This document shows, piece after piece, positions 36,456 through 45,951 of a DNA stretch of 64,000 nt. A program made the translations under genes and the position numbers. Source of the stretch: Frigoribacterium sp. CG_9.8 (GTDB lineage Bacteria; Actinomycetota; Actinomycetes; Actinomycetales; Microbacteriaceae); the NCBI RefSeq assembly GCF_015751965.1, contig NZ_JADOVH010000007.1, positions 49,908-113,907 of the forward strand. The letters are read 5' to 3'. A model generated the notes under the pieces. The model made no database searches. It saw nothing but the letters and a program-made list of their open reading frames with translations, and was not told the DNA's origin. The number at the start of each line of letters is the position of its first letter. Position 1 is the stretch's first letter.

Positions 36456-37137
36456 TCTGTACGAAGACGAGAGCGGAGTCATCCGCGCTTTAGTTGACCG
36501 GCTCGGTCACGACCTCGAGCCGTCGATTCTCATCGGCGGCTGGGCGACCTTCGTTCGTGTCGGCGGGGAGATTAGCCTCGACATCGATCTCATCACCTCT
36601 TAAGAGAGTCGCCACAAGCTCGAGCAGCTGATGACGGACCTATCCCCCAGTAACAACCATCAGGGGCGCAAACTTCGGGCGACGATCGACGACGTGCACC
36701 TCGACATCTACCTGCCCTACGAATCCCAGCTTGGCGGCATGCTGCGCCTCAAAGTCGAGGTGCTCGCGGAGTATCCCGACGAGCTGTTGTTCGAGAAGTG
36801 GACCCTGTTGCGACTCGAAGCGCACATCGCCACCAAGATGGCGGCGCTTCTCGACCGGCACTTCTCCGAGAAGGGCCAGAAGGATGCCCGCGAGATCCTC
36901 GCGCTCCTGAAGCTCGAGGGTGTCGACCCCGTTGTTGCCGCTGAGATTCTTGATCGCGCTTCCACCGTTGACATAGGGGAGCTGCCCGCCATGATCGGTG
37001 AGGCGTTCGATCTGATCCGCAAGATCATCCCGCTGACGAAGGCTGACCAGAAACTCCTTGCCGAGGTGAAGAAGTCGTGGGTGATAGAGCTGACCCTGCG
37101 CGCCTCGCGCCCGCAGGAAGTGCGCCCCCGGCTATGA
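36448..37137 (+). pseudogene. AbiEii-like nucleotidyltransferase toxin, interrupted by TAA
   Basis: From GTG 36448 the frame reads PNLYEDESGVIRALVDRLG, the nucleotidyltransferase motif SILIGGWATFVRVGG and the catalytic SLDIDLITS, then TAA at 36601-36603 (codon 52). The same frame continues ESRHKLEQLMTDL, HLDIYLPYESQLGG and THIATK-like EAHIATKMAALLDRHFSEKGQKDAREIL to 37137, a normal toxin C-terminus. One substitution (TCA to TAA) would explain it. The fragment from ATG 36631 lacks the active site, so toxicity should be lost while the antitoxin gene remains intact. Such decay is expected when a phage-defence toxin becomes costly; readthrough or base error are alternatives. Confidence 0.78.
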
Positions 37138-37986
37138 GCTCGTGAATTCGACCGCGAAGACAAGCCTCACAGTCCGCTGGTATCGCGCCTGACAACCTTG
37201 ATCACTTTCCGCTCAACGAAGAAACCGGCCCTCGCCTGTCGAGGTGTTTGGCAAGGCGCGATCCGCTGCCCGGCGGCTCACATTGAGGTGCGCTCCGGCC
37301 GGAAGTTCCGCCGGAAAAACATCACCCCCGGGGACATCACCCTTGGCATCGACAAAGCCTCTCAAAAGCAGGCCGAATCTTCGCATTGTTTTAGGTGACC
37401 AAACTATGCGGCAGGCCATCTGTGCGGAAGGCACCTCTTGTGGGGAATTTCACTCAACAGGACTGACGATTTTCGGTCAGCGCTCTCGCCGATGGGAATG
37501 CTGAATCGCTCCTCCAGCTCCTTGCACCGGCTCTGCGGTCGATCCTCGTTGACCCTGATCGGTAACCGTCATTTTGCCGAACTGATGCGAACCGGTTGAG
37601 AGTGGTGATTTCAGCACCCTTGTGAGGCTGCAAGCCCGCCATGAGTTGCCCGTAGTTCTCAGCGAGCGCCTCAAGATTCAGGGCGGAGCGCAAGGTCACG
37701 GCCCGGGTATTGCGCCAGGAGCGAAGGATTGGCTCGAAGGACATGATGGCCGTCGCTTCCGAGTGGCGGTTGATGTGCTCGATGGCCTCACGGGTCAGGC
37801 GCACCCGGCAGTGTCCGATCAGCGCGGGTGGCTGTTTGACGCACGTTTTATTTAGCCACAGAGGGCTCTCCGTGCGGCGGTCATCGGTGGGGAGTCCCAC
37901 CGGGCGTTTCGGCCGCACGTCTGCCGAAGAGTTCTGGGTTGCCCCAGGGGGCCGACCGGGACCTTCTCAAATTCAGATGATGCATC
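37138..37986. other. Region without a recognised gene
   Basis: About 850 bp between the AbiE-like pair and the photolyase-like gene. Minus-strand frames at 37213-37434 and 37454-37918 have partly protein-like stretches (HINRHSEATAIMSFEP, LNLEALAENYGQLMAGL) but no ribosome sites, no family I know, and their ends are Arg/Ser-rich. They may be eroded pieces of mobile DNA. Confidence 0.45.
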
Positions 37987-39207
37987 ATGAGAGAGATGTT
38001 TACTCCTACCCGAGCTGCTGGCCTCGAAACCCTCGACCTGTTCCTCCCTCATGCAGGAATGGATTACACGCGAGACCGCAACCACGACACTGGACCCTCC
38101 CGCGAAAACGTCTCCGGTCTCTCCCCGTACCTCCGCCACAGACTGCTGACCGAGCGCGAAGTGGTTTCGGTTGTGCTTGAGCAACATCGGTTCGGTGCAT
38201 GCGAAAAATTTGTGCAGGAAGTGTTTTGGCGCACGTACTGGAAAGGGTGGCTCGAGCAGAATCCCGAGGTGTGGCGACGGTATCGCCGCGATGTGGCCGA
38301 GCTCGGGCTCGCAGGTGACACCCACTCCGGAGGCTACCGCGAAGCTATCGCTGGGCGCAGTGGCATTGATGCGATGGATGCGTGGGTGCGTGAGCTTGTG
38401 GACACCGGATACCTGCACAATCACACCCGTATGTGGTTTGCGAGCATCTGGATCTTCACGCTCGGCCTGCCGTGGCAACTCGGTGCGGACTTCTTCTATC
38501 GACACCTTCTTGATGGCGATGCCGCCTCCAACACGCTCTCCTGGCGTTGGGTTGCCGGGCTCCAGACCGCCGGAAAGACCTACCTCGCGACGGCATCGAA
38601 CATTTCTCGCTACACCGAGGGCCGGTTCTCGCCATCGGGACTCGCCACGTCGGCACGGGCGATCGTCGAAGAGCCACTGCCAACGCGGGCACCGATTGCT
38701 CCCGCCGAGTCCACCCCATCGGGCGCCCGAGTGGGGCTGTTGCTGCACGAAGAGGATCTGGACGCGGCAAGCCTGCGCGCCGAGTTTTCTTGGCTTGATT
38801 CGAATAGCCGACTCGTGGCTATCGCCGGATCCACCGATGCCGACGAGCGCTCGCCCTCCGGAGCCTCGGATGCAGTGCGTCGATTCACGGCGTCAGCCCT
38901 CGATGACGCTGCCGAGCGGGCCATAGACGCCCTCGGGCGACCGGCGAGAGTGCTACCCGACGCGCTCCCCTCCACAGTTCTGAAGTGGGCGGAATCCGAA
39001 CACCTCGATACGGTGGTGGTGCCGAACGCACCGGTAGGCCCGGTGCAGCAACGGATGCTGACGCTCAGCGCCGCTCTCGCCTCCGAGGCAGTGACGCTCG
39101 CGGCCGTCAGGCGGCGCTGGGACACGCTCGCTTGGCCACACGCCGCGCGCGGGTTCTTCCCCTTCCGCGAGCGTATTCCGGAACTGCTGCGTCAGCAGGG
39201 CTTGTAG
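37987..39207 (+). CDS. Photolyase/cryptochrome-like FAD protein with reversed domain order
   Basis: A 406-aa protein. Residues about 1-215 match the helical FAD-binding domain of photolyases: YTRDRNHDTGPSRENVSGLSPYL, FVQEVFWRTYWKGWL, LHNHTRMWFASIWIF, and NTLSWRWVAGLQTAGKTYL. In ordinary photolyases this domain is C-terminal and preceded by a Rossmann-like antenna domain. Here it is N-terminal; the C-terminal 170 residues (ARVGLLLHEEDLDAASLRAEF, SDAVRRFTASALDDAAERAI, LPSTVLKWAESEHLDTVVVP) alternate strands and helices and could be the antenna domain moved to the other end. Either DNA repair or light sensing is possible. No photolyase partner gene lies nearby. Confidence 0.8.
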   Translation: MREMFTPTRAAGLETLDLFLPHAGMDYTRDRNHDTGPSRENVSGLSPYLRHRLLTEREVVSVVLEQHRFGACEKFVQEVFWRTYWKGWLEQNPEVWRRYRRDVAELGLAGDTHSGGYREAIAGRSGIDAMDAWVRELVDTGYLHNHTRMWFASIWIFTLGLPWQLGADFFYRHLLDGDAASNTLSWRWVAGLQTAGKTYLATASNISRYTEGRFSPSGLATSARAIVEEPLPTRAPIAPAESTPSGARVGLLLHEEDLDAASLRAEFSWLDSNSRLVAIAGSTDADERSPSGASDAVRRFTASALDDAAERAIDALGRPARVLPDALPSTVLKWAESEHLDTVVVPNAPVGPVQQRMLTLSAALASEAVTLAAVRRRWDTLAWPHAARGFFPFRERIPELLRQQGL

Positions 39208-39376
39208 AACGCGGGACGAGGAGCACGCGGAGAGTGTCGTGGTCGCCTCACATCGTCGAGGAAATCCCCTGTCACCAATGTTTTCAGGGGATTTCGGCTA
39301 CTGCCAGCTAACCGAGCAGCAGACCCAACCTCGCCGTAACAGGATGGATGCCAGAGGCCTGACTATTGACGGTGCT

Positions 39377-40036
39377 TCAGGACGCGAAAGCCAGGGCCTT
39401 GAGGATCGCCGGAACCTCGGTGCGCGTCGTGTAGTCCACGTGCACGTCGACGAAGCGCACGGTGTGATTCGCGTCGATGATGATCACGGTTGGAAACGGG
39501 ATGCCAGCCGTGGAGTCGGCGTTACTGTCGGCGACATCGAAGCCCAGCTCGGTGTGGGCAACCCGTGCCGCCGCGCTCGGCTCCGTGACGATTCCGAGGG
39601 CCCGAACGAAGTCGTTGGACGGATCGGACAGCACCGGGAAGTTCAGTTCGCCGCCCTGGACGGCAGCGGTGGACCCATCCGGTTTCTGCGGGCTGATCGC
39701 GACCAGCGCAACTCCGAGACGATCAAGCTCCGGCCGAAGATCACGCTCGTAGGTGCGCAGTGTGATGTTGCAGTACGGGCACCAGGCGCCACGGTAGAAC
39801 ACCAGCACGGCGGGCCGACCGGCCGTGACACTGAGCAGGTTCACGATCTGTCCGTCGAGGCCAACGAGTTGAGCGTCGGGGACGATGTCACCGACTGCAA
39901 TGGCATCAACGGGCACGCCGGCGCTCTTCAAGTCCTGCTGCTCCCGATCAAATACCGCCGAAAGATCGGGGCCGATCTGCGCGGTGAAGCCCACATTGAA
40001 TTCGTCAACCTGTTCGCTGATGCTTGTCGTCGTCAA
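39377..40036 (-). CDS. Peroxiredoxin-like AhpC/TSA family protein
   Basis: A 219-aa thioredoxin-fold peroxidase. After a 45-residue helical N-terminus comes VGDIVPDAQLVGLDG, then PAVLVFYRGAWCPYCNITL with the peroxidatic Cys in the WCPYC motif; CxxC at this site is typical of the PrxQ/AhpC-TSA-like group with an extra Cys. The VALVAISPQKPDGS segment and GIPFPTVIIIDANHTVRFVDV complete the fold. Reduces peroxides using a thioredoxin-type donor. Monocistronic, convergent with the photolyase-like gene; shared light or oxidative stress exposure is only a guess. Confidence 0.88.
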   Translation of the reverse strand: MTTTSISEQVDEFNVGFTAQIGPDLSAVFDREQQDLKSAGVPVDAIAVGDIVPDAQLVGLDGQIVNLLSVTAGRPAVLVFYRGAWCPYCNITLRTYERDLRPELDRLGVALVAISPQKPDGSTAAVQGGELNFPVLSDPSNDFVRALGIVTEPSAAARVAHTELGFDVADSNADSTAGIPFPTVIIIDANHTVRFVDVHVDYTTRTEVPAILKALAFAS

Positions 40037-40492
40037 GACTGTGCCTTTCGTGCAGGTCCATCGGGGAGATCTAACGATAGGACACCTCGATCGGGTGCGG
40101 CTGGAGACCCGTCATATGAGGACATGAGACGTTAAGCGCACTGCCGTTAAGGGCAAACGCGAACGCTTGGTCGGTGAAATTGTGCGCAGCAGCGTTGCGG
40201 CATCGTCCCCCAATCGACGCGCGGGAGAGCACCAGCCAATTGGGAGCCTCGGCGGCGGCCGTGAAGGAAGCTTAGGTGCGCGAGGAGCTTGCGCAGTTGA
40301 TCCAACGTCGGTTGCCTGCGGTTGTTCCAAAGCGTATTCGTCCGCTTCTTCCAACCTGACCTGTTTGCGGTGTGTGTAACGCGCGCTCTTCTGCCTGCGG
40401 CACACCCACGTTCTATGGCCCGCAATCCCGGTTCTTACGACCACTGCCGAGCGATGACCTCACGCCCAGTGACGGGGTTCACGATCAGGCGG
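40037..40492. other. Intergenic region without a supported gene
   Basis: Roughly 450 bp. Short frames on both strands have Arg-rich translations and no ribosome sites. Mixed composition suggests eroded coding DNA, but I cannot name it. Confidence 0.4.
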
Positions 40493-40879
40493 CTAGGAGA
40501 TCTGGATGTTCACCGGCTGGTTCTGCCCGGCAGAACTGGCGGCGAACGCCTGCAGGGGCGCAACCAAGTTCGCGAACTCCAGGTTCGTGGTCTTCCACGC
40601 CTGAAGACGTGGCGCGACCCAGAACAGGTAGATTCCGACCGTGATCACGCTGAGGAGGAACCACTTGATCCAGAGTCCGAACAGGCCGGTGCCCGATCCG
40701 GTGAAGACCAGCTGCTGCCCGTCGATGAACGTGTGCTTTGCCTTCCACCTCTCCGTGAGAACGAGAGCGAAGGGGTAGCAGATACCGAGCGTGAATACAG
40801 TGATGAGCGCTCCGAGGATCGCCGTTCCGAGGTAGGTTCCAGCGCCGCCATCGAAGGTGAAACGTGTCTGCTTAGCCAA
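40493..40879 (-). CDS. DUF898-type small membrane protein
   Basis: A 128-aa protein with three hydrophobic segments: YLGTAILGALITVFTLGICYP, LFGLWIKWFLLSVIT and the VGIYLFWVAPRLQAWK end. The RWKAKHTFIDGQQLVFTGSG loop between TM1 and TM2 with the WKT motif after the last helix is the hallmark of DUF898 (YjgN-like) proteins, here as a single repeat rather than the duplicated form. A Gly/Thr N-terminus (RFTFDGGAGTY) fits the family. Function unknown; probably an envelope protein. Confidence 0.8.
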   Translation of the reverse strand: MAKQTRFTFDGGAGTYLGTAILGALITVFTLGICYPFALVLTERWKAKHTFIDGQQLVFTGSGTGLFGLWIKWFLLSVITVGIYLFWVAPRLQAWKTTNLEFANLVAPLQAFAASSAGQNQPVNIQIS

Positions 40880-41145
40880 AGTATGTTCCTTTTTTTGTAA
40901 GTGCCCGGGTCAGCGGTCGCTGTCGGTCCCCTCTGACACGAAGGGTGTGGCCAGCTCAGAGACTGTCTGCCTTGTGCTGACTGTACTCAGGGGTCAAGAC
41001 ATAGGTCACCGGACCACGGGTGAGCCTGTGCTGCTCACCCGTCAGAGCGCTGCTCGCCGGCGAGACGTTCTCGGTCGGTATCGGCAAGCAGGCCCGATGA
41101 AGGGGGACGCAGTTCGCCTGCAAGCCGAACGGTGAACGGGGCAGC

Positions 41146-41319
41146 TCATGGGCCAGCCCAGCTCTGCACCAGGCGCTCCCGCGCCATGTCATTTAGGGAC
41201 GTCTGCTCGACGATGCCGAGTTCACGGGCGACGACCGCAACAGGTCTGCCGGTGTTAGTTACCAGCTTCACGGCCTCGTCCTTGTAATCAGAAGCGAATT
41301 CCCGACGTTTGCTTCCCAT
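41146..41319 (-). mobile_element. IS3-family OrfA fragment
   Basis: ATG 41319 starts GSKRREFASDYKDEAVKLV and VAVVARELGIVEQT, the helix-turn-helix N-terminus of IS3-type OrfA, and then breaks into unrelated sequence, so only about 45 residues survive. An end-like sequence CCCCTGATCTTGGACAGG lies at about 41383-41400. Non-functional. Confidence 0.75.
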
Positions 41320-41459
41320 GACGAACATTCTCTCTTTCGAGGAGTCCACCAATCAGGGTCACGGCTACACAGCGCTTGACCCCTGATCTTGGACAGGCTC
41401 AATCCAGTACGAACCGTTCCGGGTTTCATGCCCCCGTTTTGTTGGCGGCACCGTCGTTT

Positions 41460-41640
41460 AACGGGCCGGAGAAAAACGACGAGTTCTTCGCTACCGGCTC
41501 ATTCTTATAAAGCCCCGTCACCGTTTCAGCCGCAGCATTGTCGTGGGCGTCGCCAATGATTCCGATCGAGGGGACCAGGCCCTCCAACGCGACCGTCTCG
41601 GTGAGTTTGATCGATGTGTATTGGGCGAGTTCAACCGATC
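41460..41640 (-). mobile_element. IS3-family OrfB (DDE) fragment
   Basis: The minus strand encodes AQYTSIKLTETVALEGL, SIGIIGDAHDNAAAETVTG and LYKNEPVAKNS: the segment around the final Glu of the DDE triad in IS3 transposases. Both ends are cut. It probably derives from the same element type as the OrfA piece downstream. Confidence 0.75.
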
Positions 41641-41822
41641 GTTGCAACACCGGCTTGTTGGAGTAACTGTAGTTGCTTGCTGAACACCTCCGCGGGGGTT
41701 CTCCAGCCGAGCACTTTGCGGGGCCGGTTGTTTAGCGCGAGAGCGACAGCTTCAAGATCGCTCGCGCTCCACCGCGACAGGTCAGTGCCTTTGGGAAAGT
41801 ATTGGCGTAAGACCGGTGCCCG
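41640..41822 (-). mobile_element. IS30-family transposase C-terminal fragment
   Basis: LRQYFPKGTDLSRWSASDL followed by LNNRPRKVLGWRTPAEVF is the characteristic C-terminus of IS30 transposases. It ends GVATIG, close to a normal C-terminus, and is joined at its N-terminal side directly to an IS110-type piece. Confidence 0.85.
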
Positions 41823-41829
41823 GATCAAG

Positions 41830-41904
41830 GACGGCATAGGTGTGTGTTCGGGCGTGGGTATCTACTCCCACGACATACTCGTACTGCTCTGCCACGGTAG
41901 TCAC
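41830..41904 (-). mobile_element. IS110-family transposase N-terminal fragment
   Basis: From GTG 41904 the frame reads TTVAEQYEYVVGVDTHAR then THTYAVL, the RuvC-like N-terminus with the first catalytic Asp of IS110 DEDD transposases. After about 25 residues it runs into the IS30 piece, so a deletion or insertion has fused two unrelated elements. Confidence 0.75.
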
Positions 41905-42821
41905 CGCGGCCTCCTTTCCCTTGGCGAACAATTGGTTTTGTCGGTCTGGGAGATGAGTGTTGCGAGGCGAATCTCTAACGAGTCACACGAGCCGGTTGAC
42001 CCGAATCGTGGACGACCTTCTATGAAGCCATCGAACAGACAGACCAACGTGCCGGCCCCAACGTGTGGACGGGTCAGTAACAAGACACCACCTCGCCGCA
42101 GGTCATATTTTTTTGAGTCACGCAGCGTCAGAGCCGACCGTCAGTCTCTCAGCCAGTCCCAGACCAGCCACCTTTATTAGAAATTTTTTTGCCTGGCTGG
42201 CAAAGAGAATCGATTGAGAGCGAAAGCACCGTAAGTGCAGGGACCGTGGAATACCGCAAGGAGCGCAAGCGAGTGAGGATATGCCGCGAAAGGCTGAAAC
42301 GTCAGGTGCGAAGCGAACTACGATGACCGGCCAGACAGACAAAAAACGACCAATAAAGAGCGCCGCACAGCGGCTCCGTAGAGCGGCTCCGTTCAGGGCA
42401 GGGATGATGGCGGCCGCGGCGGCATCCCACCGGGTGCGTCCGGCGGGGCCCGCGCAAGTTCACGCGGATCGGCAACCGGTCGTCCGCACGAGTGAGGCTC
42501 GCCGCCCTGCGGTTGTGGCAGGTCGGGCTGTGTCACCGCCGGAATAGTCGCCTAACCCTGGGGGTACGGGTCTGAGGCGGCCGGCGGTCACCCAGCTTCC
42601 GTATGGCAACTGTGCGCTTTCGCAGCCCAAACCGGTAGACCCAGTTGTTTACCTCTCATTACCTTGTGGGATTAGCGGAGAACTCCTCACACCATCTTGG
42701 TCAGGAGAATGCGTCAATTCCGTTCGAAGCTCTTCGCCATACCCCGGTCGAGGTTTGGAGAGTCAACGAAGCCGCGCTCAGCACAAGCCGGTGTACAAGA
42801 CCCATCCAGGTGCGCGCCCGC
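41905..42821. other. Gene-poor stretch between IS remnants
   Basis: About 900 bp with locally AT-rich parts (for example around 42105-42200) and no credible gene. The frame at 42281-42547 is Arg/Ala-rich and unsupported. Probably scrambled mobile DNA. Confidence 0.45.
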
Positions 42822-43816
42822 CTAGATGAGTGATTCCTAATGGTCGTAGGCGATGAGGGATCGTTTGTTGGGTTCTCCGATGAGCTAGTTGTGCCAGATT
42901 CCGGCGGCGAGGGCGAGTAAGCGTCCGGCGACGCGGGAGTAAACACCGGGGATGGTGCGCCCGCCGTGGTCTTCGAGGGTGAGTTGTCCTTTCATAGTGT
43001 CGAACACCGATTCAACCCATTGGCGGATTCTGCCGAGTTTCCCGAAGCGGGGCTTCTCGTCTTTTCGGTCGGGGCGGATGAGTTCTGCTTCGAGTTCTCC
43101 GGTGATGAAGGTTTCGAATTCTTTGCCGGCGAAGCCTTTGTCGCCGATGATGATTTGGCCGGGGCGGATCAAATGTTTGTCATGGCGGAGCACCGTTTCG
43201 GCGGCTTCCCGTTCCCCAATTTTCGGGTTCGCAAGTCCCCAGATAATAGGCATTCCGTCGGGTGCGCAGACCAGGTAGAGGCGAAATCCCCAGAAGTATC
43301 GGGAGTGAGAGGCGCAGTAGCCGTAACCGGCGTGGCCGGCGAGGTCAGAGCGTTTCACCGTTTTGCGGAACTTGCCGCAGGGCACAGGGGTCGAGTCGAT
43401 CAGCCGGGCTATCTCACCCCAGGACGGTGTGTCGTGTGCCAGTTCGGTGATCACCGCTGATAGCAATCCGGTGGACTGGCGTACTCGTTTGCTCCACCCA
43501 GATTGTTGCGGAAGCGACGGGAACATACCCAGCAGATGTGTGTGGGCGTAGCGAATCCATTTCCGCTCCGAAGCGATGCCGAGCAGGTGCTGGGCCACGA
43601 TCAGGCAGAGCAGCTCAACGTCGCTGAGGACGGGTTTGCGGCCTGGGTGGTGATCACGCGAAAAGCCGAGCGCGGGCAGCATCCGGTCGTCGAGATGGTT
43701 GTACAGTGTGGTCAGGAGGGTGTTGAGGTCGGTTTTCACACACAGGGTTTAACACCCTCTGCCAACAATTAACAGCCTCCACGCGGCCAAGCCCCGATTA
43801 GGACTCACTCATCTAG
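42822..43816 (-). mobile_element. IS982-family insertion sequence
   Basis: A 995-bp element bounded by near-identical inverted repeats: CTAGATGAGTGATTCCTAAT at 42822-42841 and the complement of CTAGATGAGTGAGTCCTAAT at 43797-43816 (one mismatch). It holds a single DDE transposase gene. Flanking sequences do not show an obvious target duplication, so the element may have been rearranged after insertion. Confidence 0.85.
42837..43739 (-). pseudogene. IS982-family transposase with late in-frame TAG
   Basis: GTG 43739 starts KTDLNTLLTTLYNHLDDRM. The DDE residues are in RLIDSTPVPCGK (Asp), IIIGDKGFAGKEFE (Asp) and QWVESVFDTMKGQLTLE (Glu). The frame meets TAG at 42885-42887 after GIWHN, then continues LIGEPNKRSLIAYDH to a final TAG at 42837. 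In close relatives the interrupted codon would be Trp (TGG to TAG). The 284-aa product keeps the whole catalytic domain and lacks only the last 16 residues, so some activity cannot be excluded. Confidence 0.85.
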
Positions 43817-44035
43817 TAGCGATAGATCACGACATATCGTCTACTTGTCATAATCATCATTATCAGCGAATAGAAACCCGAGTTCGGAAGGGGTTTCGCG
43901 CTGCTTATTTGCCGCACCACACCGAGTCGAATTTACCTAGACACAGTTGAAGCTTGACGTGTGCGAAACAGCAGTATGTCGAAATCGGGCAACCATTGCT
44001 GCGGACATCACCCACCTCTTGGTAGTTGCCGGTGT

Positions 44036-44713
44036 CTACAGGCTGACTGTGCCGCGAACGCGATGACCAACCGCAATGGACTCGCCCGAGATGGCCGATA
44101 GTGGGGAGATGAGAAAGGTAACCAAATTTGCAATTTCTGCGGGGGAAGACTCCCCAGGCTTACCTGGATGAACCGTGACTTCGGGGTTCTCGGACACGAT
44201 TCCGGGACTCACTGTCATGACATGCACACCCGTGTCTGCAAGTTCGTCCGCCAGATTCTTCCCTGTAATGATCAACGCGGCGTTCCGAATCGAGCCGGCG
44301 ATATTTCCCGTGATGAAGGCGTTCTGTCCACTGATTCCCACGATTCGGCCGAAGTTCGCGGCACGCATTACCGGGATGACCGCGTTGGCCACTCTAAGAA
44401 ACGAAAGAGTCTTCCCCTCGAACGCTTCCGCGACCTGAGCAGGTTCGGCATTACGGGTCGGATCGAGAGTCTGGGCGCTTGGCGCCGCGCTTACGACAAC
44501 AGCATCCAGGCGACCGTGTTGCTCCACAATCTGTTCGATCCCAGCGGCAACCGATTCATCATCCCGGGCATCCATAACAATGCCCACACCACCGCGGCGC
44601 GAAGCGACTACAACGATTGCACCCTCCTCAGCGGCCCGCGTCGCGATGGCTGATCCGATCAGACCAGTTCCACCGACAATGAGCACCACTCGACCAGATA
44701 GCTGAAGATCCAT
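44036..44713 (-). CDS. Non-classical SDR-fold protein
   Basis: A 225-aa Rossmann-fold protein starting LQLSGRVVLIVGGTGLIGSAIA (GxxGxxG-type cofactor loop), with ASRRGGVG after the second strand (Arg pair, NADPH-like) and VVVSAAPSAQ at the NAG position. At the catalytic position the sequence is GISGQNAF with the following helix GSIRNAALIITG: the Tyr and Lys of YxxxK are replaced by Ser and Asn. It is therefore unlikely to be a standard dehydrogenase and may bind cofactor for another purpose. Divergent from the Nudix gene. Low GC neighbourhood upstream suggests an accessory island. Confidence 0.8.
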   Translation of the reverse strand: MDLQLSGRVVLIVGGTGLIGSAIATRAAEEGAIVVVASRRGGVGIVMDARDDESVAAGIEQIVEQHGRLDAVVVSAAPSAQTLDPTRNAEPAQVAEAFEGKTLSFLRVANAVIPVMRAANFGRIVGISGQNAFITGNIAGSIRNAALIITGKNLADELADTGVHVMTVSPGIVSENPEVTVHPGKPGESSPAEIANLVTFLISPLSAISGESIAVGHRVRGTVSL

Positions 44714-44927
44714 GGGCCGAGGTTACCCGTTCACCGACCAGGGGACTGAAAAGTGTCTCTACGACCGTCAAACCGACCAGCCATACCCTGGTACAGCGAT
44801 TTCACCCGACCAACTGGTCTGTGCTCCGCGCTGGGTGACAAACAATCAGCGGCCATCGGTCGATACCAGTTTTCAACGCGTGCCGACACGGAGATCCGAA
44901 GGAGCGCGTTCATGGAATACTTCCCAC

Positions 44928-45686
44928 ATGCACCCCAGCGACCTCGGGTCCGGCGTCATGCTGTTCGACGTTCTGGACGTTCGGTTTGACGAGATTCCGG
45001 GCCCCGCGTTGTCGCTTGAGGTGCTCGCCGCGGTGGACCGCGTATGGGATGAGATGGTGCCTGCAAACCCGACCTTGTTCGATGGGCCAGTAGTTCTCTG
45101 CAGTGACTTCCGCCAGATCTCCCCTCACCTCGAGGTCAGCTGGTCCCGCGCAACCTATCGCTACCGCACGGTTCGGCAGATCCGCGCCGCGCCCGCCCTG
45201 TCGTCGGTATTCGTCTGCGTGCTGCAACCCGCGTTAGATGGCCGCCTGCTGGTGGGCCACATGTCAGCATCGACGAGCAGTCCAGGAGTGATTCAATTCC
45301 CTGGCGGCAACCTCGAGCCGCCGCCGCCGCCGGGCCAGGAAATCACAACTACCGCACTGCGACGCCATGCCGCAGCCGAACTCACCGAAGAAACAGGAAT
45401 TGCTGCCGCCCCGGACGAGCTCACCCTCTGAGTAGTGGCCCGCACGACCAACGGAAACGTCGGGTTTTTCTTCCCCGCCCCAAGCTTGCCCGCCGAGTTC
45501 ATCCGTCAATGTCACGCCTCTGTTGTTCTCGCCGACCAATCGATGGGGCGCGAACCAGAGTTCGCGGAAGTTGTTCTGGTTACCGACGCCGCAGACCTTT
45601 CTTTGCTCGACGGACGACCGGCCGACTATCTGTGGCCGCTCGTGAACCGTTTCCGAGCGACGGAGCAGACCCTCCCGCTGAACTGA
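44928..45686 (+). pseudogene. Nudix hydrolase, interrupted by in-frame TGA
   Basis: The first part (167 aa) has an N-terminal VMLFDVLDVRFDEIPGP segment and a Nudix core: GVIQFPGGNLEPPPPPGQE with a Pro insertion, then ALRRHAAAELTEETGI. In the canonical GX5EX7REUXEEXGU box the Arg before the first Glu is Ala here. TGA at 45429-45431 follows LTL; the same frame continues ARTTNGNVGFFFPAPSLP to VNRFRATEQTLPLN at 45686, the normal C-terminal strand and helix. A TGG or CGA to TGA change would account for it. The two parts could be made separately (GTG at 45435) but a single domain is cut. Substrate unknown. Confidence 0.72.
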
Positions 45687-45951
45687 CTCCAGTGAAGCGG
45701 TGGCAAAACTGTGCCGACAAGACAAAGGACCAACAAGAGATCATAAGCAGGCAGAATTTGACGGTGGCACCGAAGAACGGACATGAGGACGAAATGCGAC
45801 TTCCAGAGCCGCCCTAAGGGGAACCTCGACCGGGACGTCTCAGGCCATTGTCTGGGCCGCCTGTAGCGGTTGCGAGGATCGAAGCGTACAGTTTTGGGTG
45901 TTGCTCCAGATCCTGGCGGCGGATCTCATCCGTTCTAATTCAGGAGGAGCA

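Noticed and set aside
37454..37918. 154-codon minus-strand frame
   Set aside because: Part of it looks protein-like but there is no start signal and no family match; recorded only as a gene-poor region.
40147..40425. Possible transposase fragment on the minus strand
   Set aside because: The translation lacks recognisable catalytic or HTH motifs.
42281..42547. 88-codon frame in the IS graveyard
   Set aside because: Arg/Ala-rich, no ribosome site, no similarity to a family I recognise.
42885..42887. Reassignment of a stop codon (TAG, TAA or TGA as sense) in this organism
   Set aside because: The in-frame stops comprise all three codons, and the same codons end most intact genes correctly.
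45429..45431. TGA in the Nudix gene as selenocysteine
   Set aside because: It is not in a redox motif and no SECIS-like hairpin is apparent directly downstream; Trp or Arg fits the position better.
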